Below, in pieces: positions 61,822 to 64,000 of a stretch of DNA of 64,000 bases. The notes beneath the pieces are model-generated. The model was given only the letters and a program-made list of their open reading frames with translations, searched no databases and was not told the origin of the DNA. The translations under genes and the position numbers were made by a program. Each line of letters begins with the position of its first letter. Position 1 is the first letter of the stretch. Source of the DNA: Calliopum simillimum (lineage: Eukaryota; Arthropoda; Insecta; Diptera; Lauxaniidae); the NCBI GenBank assembly GCA_951812925.1, contig OX638368.1, positions 65,868,569 to 65,932,568 of the forward strand, written 5' to 3'.

Positions 61822-61920
61822 AATTTAATTTAATTTAAAATTAAATTTAATTTAATTTAAAATTAAATTTAATTTAATTTAAAATTAAATTTAATTTAAT
61901 TTTTAATTGAGTTTAATTGT
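61822..61920. repeat. AT-only tandem repeat, ~30-bp period
   Basis: Copies of aatttaatttaatttaaaat with variations, self-complementary as well as tandem. Confidence 0.8.
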
Positions 61921-62039
61921 GATGATAGGAACACAGATAGCTGTTAAAATAGAGTACAGAGATGGAGAAAGGTTTTTTAAATATGAGTCGTCTAAATAAA
62001 TTACAAAAGAAGTGTAAAGCATACAAAAAAAAAAAAATT

Positions 62040-63320
62040 AAGCGGAAAGAGACTTTAATGTCGTCTCTTATTATTTCTGCCAACTGCTTCAAGCGGTTGT
62101 TGGAAACACCGGACGCTTCTTATAATACTGCTTCAGTTTCTGTCTCTAAGTGGTAAAAATTTTCCTCTTTTTAATATATGCAAATGTTGTGCAGTGCGGC
62201 ACAAACATTTGCAAAAACTGCTAGTTTTTTGGGATCATATCGGCTCTTTCTTTCTTCTAATAAGATTCTCCAGCGGCCTGTAAATTGTCAATGATAAATT
62301 TTTTTCAATAGAATAAAGCTGCTACCCTTGTATACACCAATGTTTCTTTCTATTATATTCCTTGCCTTCGCGTTAATAGAATTAAATTTTGTTTTTTTCG
62401 TATCGGTGGATGTTCGATGCGGTGCAAGCAGCCAGGCTTCTAACGGATATCCACTATCACCTAAATCGAAATATGTTTAAAATGTATAAATTTTAGATAT
62501 GTTGCCGTCTACATTAAAAGGAACCTAATGTTATGAATTTTTGAAAAACCTGGAAATAGATAGTAAATTGATTTGCCTTGGCTAGTTAAGGTCCCTTCAT
62601 CTATGGACGGGCAAATATCATGTCTGTAAATTAAATTTACCCAAAAGCCACGAATCATGTTCTCATTCGTTGAAGGAATTCTCGAAAAAGTGCTTTTCGT
62701 TTGAATGTTTTCATACCAAGGAATCATGTGAAGATCCGGCTCATCTTGGATTTATTGCCATTATTCGCATTTCATGATCGCAAATCTGTTCAGCAAATGT
62801 ATGAAAATTTGTTGATAGTATATTACAGGTATACTTTTATACTTACAATCATCGCATTTAAGCTATGTTTACCCTTTCTGTTGAAATACAGTTGCTCCTT
62901 TTTTTTGGGGCCTTTGAAGATATAAATGTGTACCATCTATGCAACCGATTGCTGAAAGCAAACAATTTATTGAACTTTTTTTATAAATAGTTTAGGCTAA
63001 CCTCCTGGTATGGAATATTTCCGGTAAAACCACTGCTTTGTCTCCTCTCTATTATCTTCTCTTCCTGTCACCCATTGTATCCACACTGGACAAATTATCG
63101 TGGTATCAGAGACAATTCACGATAGTGTGCTTTCGCCAACAGAGATGCCACAATCAATTTCGGTTAACCATAGGTAGTCCCCGCTTCCAAGAATTTCCAA
63201 GGTTGAACATAACCTTAAAATTGGTGGAATATGTGTTGACCGACAACCACTATCAAGATTTATTGTCTCCAATACATACGCGGAGAGAAAAAAATGTTCT
63301 AAAATCTAGCGCAAATCGTT
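62040..63320 (-). pseudogene. HARBI1-like (PIF/Harbinger) transposase, spliced, broken
   Basis: On the minus strand the order is: GDYLWLTEIDCGISVGESTL, KQWFYRKYSIPG, then after an intron (62952-63001, 50 bp, GT...AG) GCIDGTH with the first catalytic aspartate. Then come FNRKGKHSLNA, AGSSHDSLV with the second, and GDSGYPLEAWLLAPHR; C-terminal residues near KKLAVFANVCAALHNICIY finish the domain. Splicing rebuilds the family motif across the junction, which supports the intron. Damage: two in-frame TGA codons around AGSSHDSLV where tryptophan is expected, and frameshifts near 62900 and elsewhere. It lies convergent to the Myb-like gene, the partner gene of Harbinger elements. Confidence 0.85.
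62952..63001 (-). other. Intron of the HARBI1-like gene
   Basis: 50 bp, minus strand GTTAGCC...TTTCAG. Removing it joins IPG to AIGCIDGTH in frame. Confidence 0.8.
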
Positions 63321-63955
63321 CTTAAATTAAATATTCAGAATTAAGCCCAATATAGCATAAAATCATCCCAAAATGCGCCAAACTTTTTCGCAATTCAAGC
63401 TCAAAATTGGGCATAACATAAATTTTGATAATTAAGGCCAAAAAAATAATAAGCCAATTTTTTGATTAATTCAAGCTCTTTTGTGATTTTCATTTGTGTT
63501 TATTCTGTATGTTTATGATTTCCAATATGACTATGTCACCTACTGCTTAAATAATTCCTGCTCGACAATCGAATTGGGTATTAATAATAGAGTAAATACT
63601 ACTGACATCCCATAATGGAATGTTACTATGTACTGAGGTTTCTTTGGACATTTTCGTACATTGATTTTTGAAAATGAAATGACATTTCTTGCATATGGAA
63701 AAAATGGCCATATTCATATTTTGATAAATAAGAAATTATTAAGAACAAGTACAAAAGGGCTGAGCTAAGCACAAATGAGTTTAATAAATTTTTGATGAAC
63801 AATCCAAAATTGAATTGAATTAAGCTCAAATGGGCATATTCACTTTTTTGATAAACAATCACATTATTACTTAATGTTAAAAAAATAATGCGAAGCTGAA
63901 AATCGCACCCAAAATAGATTGGTTTGGGATTGTTTCCAGCTCAAAATTCTCTCCG
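63281..63955. mobile_element. MITE-like element with CGGAGAGAA ends
   Basis: CGGAGAGAA at 63281 and TTCTCTCCG ending at 63955; about 675 bp. It is AT-rich with several 'aagctcaaa..gggcat' motifs in both orientations (63400-63420, 63775-63840). The target duplication is not clear. It sits just upstream (5') of the transposase pseudogene. Confidence 0.5.
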
Positions 63956-64000
63956 TGCGGCAGTTAGAACTTATGTCTTTTTTAGACAGTTGCAAAAAAA

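Overview
The window looks like repeat-dominated, AT-rich DNA from a higher fly (Brachycera). The pointers are mini-me/DINE-1-like elements with a (CTGG)n tract and a conserved 'tcgatatagccatgtccgtc' core, 50-60 bp introns, a primer-binding site matching fly tRNA-Lys, and abundant BEL/Pao, Ty3/gypsy, Jockey- and CR1-like, hAT-like and PIF/Harbinger sequences. I found no convincing host gene, tRNA or rRNA. Nearly everything identifiable is transposon or transposon-derived, often nested.

Layout. 355-770: relic of a HARBI1-like transposase (-). 892-11345: BEL/Pao LTR retrotransposon with 346-bp LTRs and a 5-bp target duplication. It is broken by three stops and three frameshifts, and two DNA transposons sit inside it: 2434-4108 in gag, and 6393-8224 in reverse transcriptase with an 8-bp duplication. 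12359-16990: CR1/Jockey-group LINE with a PHD-like ORF1 and a frameshifted ORF2, ending in a (AAAT)n tail that has grown to about 1.07 kb. 18062-23645 and 25689-46327: two copies (A and B) of a 5.58-kb unit, separated by a second (AAAT)n array of 2.04 kb. Copy B has gained two insertions for which copy A provides the empty site. One is an 11.1-kb Ty3/gypsy element (28407-39488) with 2,553-bp LTRs. The other is a 3.97-kb composite of two DINE-1-like elements around 2.2 kb of other DNA (41635-45604). 46368-57420: hairpin elements, a decayed Jockey-type LINE, a 3.4-kb terminal-inverted-repeat element, the truncated end of another LINE (-), and a spliced but broken Myb/SANT-like gene. 57421-64000: DINE-1-like copies including an inverted dimer, small MITEs, and a spliced HARBI1-like transposase pseudogene (-).

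The most interesting locus is the gypsy-like element. Both long ORFs are open, its LTRs differ at one position that I noticed, and its gag ORF begins with a complete RING-H2 zinc finger (C26, C29, C44, H46, H49, C52, C63, C66) of the ubiquitin-ligase type, ahead of an otherwise ordinary gag with a CCHC knuckle. The long LTRs, tRNA-Lys primer site and 4-bp duplication resemble the Osvaldo/Ulysses group.

Relative ages can be read from the sequence. BEL LTRs differ at 3 of 346 sites, the A and B units differ at a handful of sites over 5.5 kb, and the gypsy LTRs at about 1 of 2,553. The order is therefore BEL insertion, then unit duplication, then gypsy insertion. The (AAAT)n arrays appear to have been seeded by the LINE tail, and one probably served as a junction of the duplication. 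A haplotype-merging assembly error remains an alternative for the A/B duplication.
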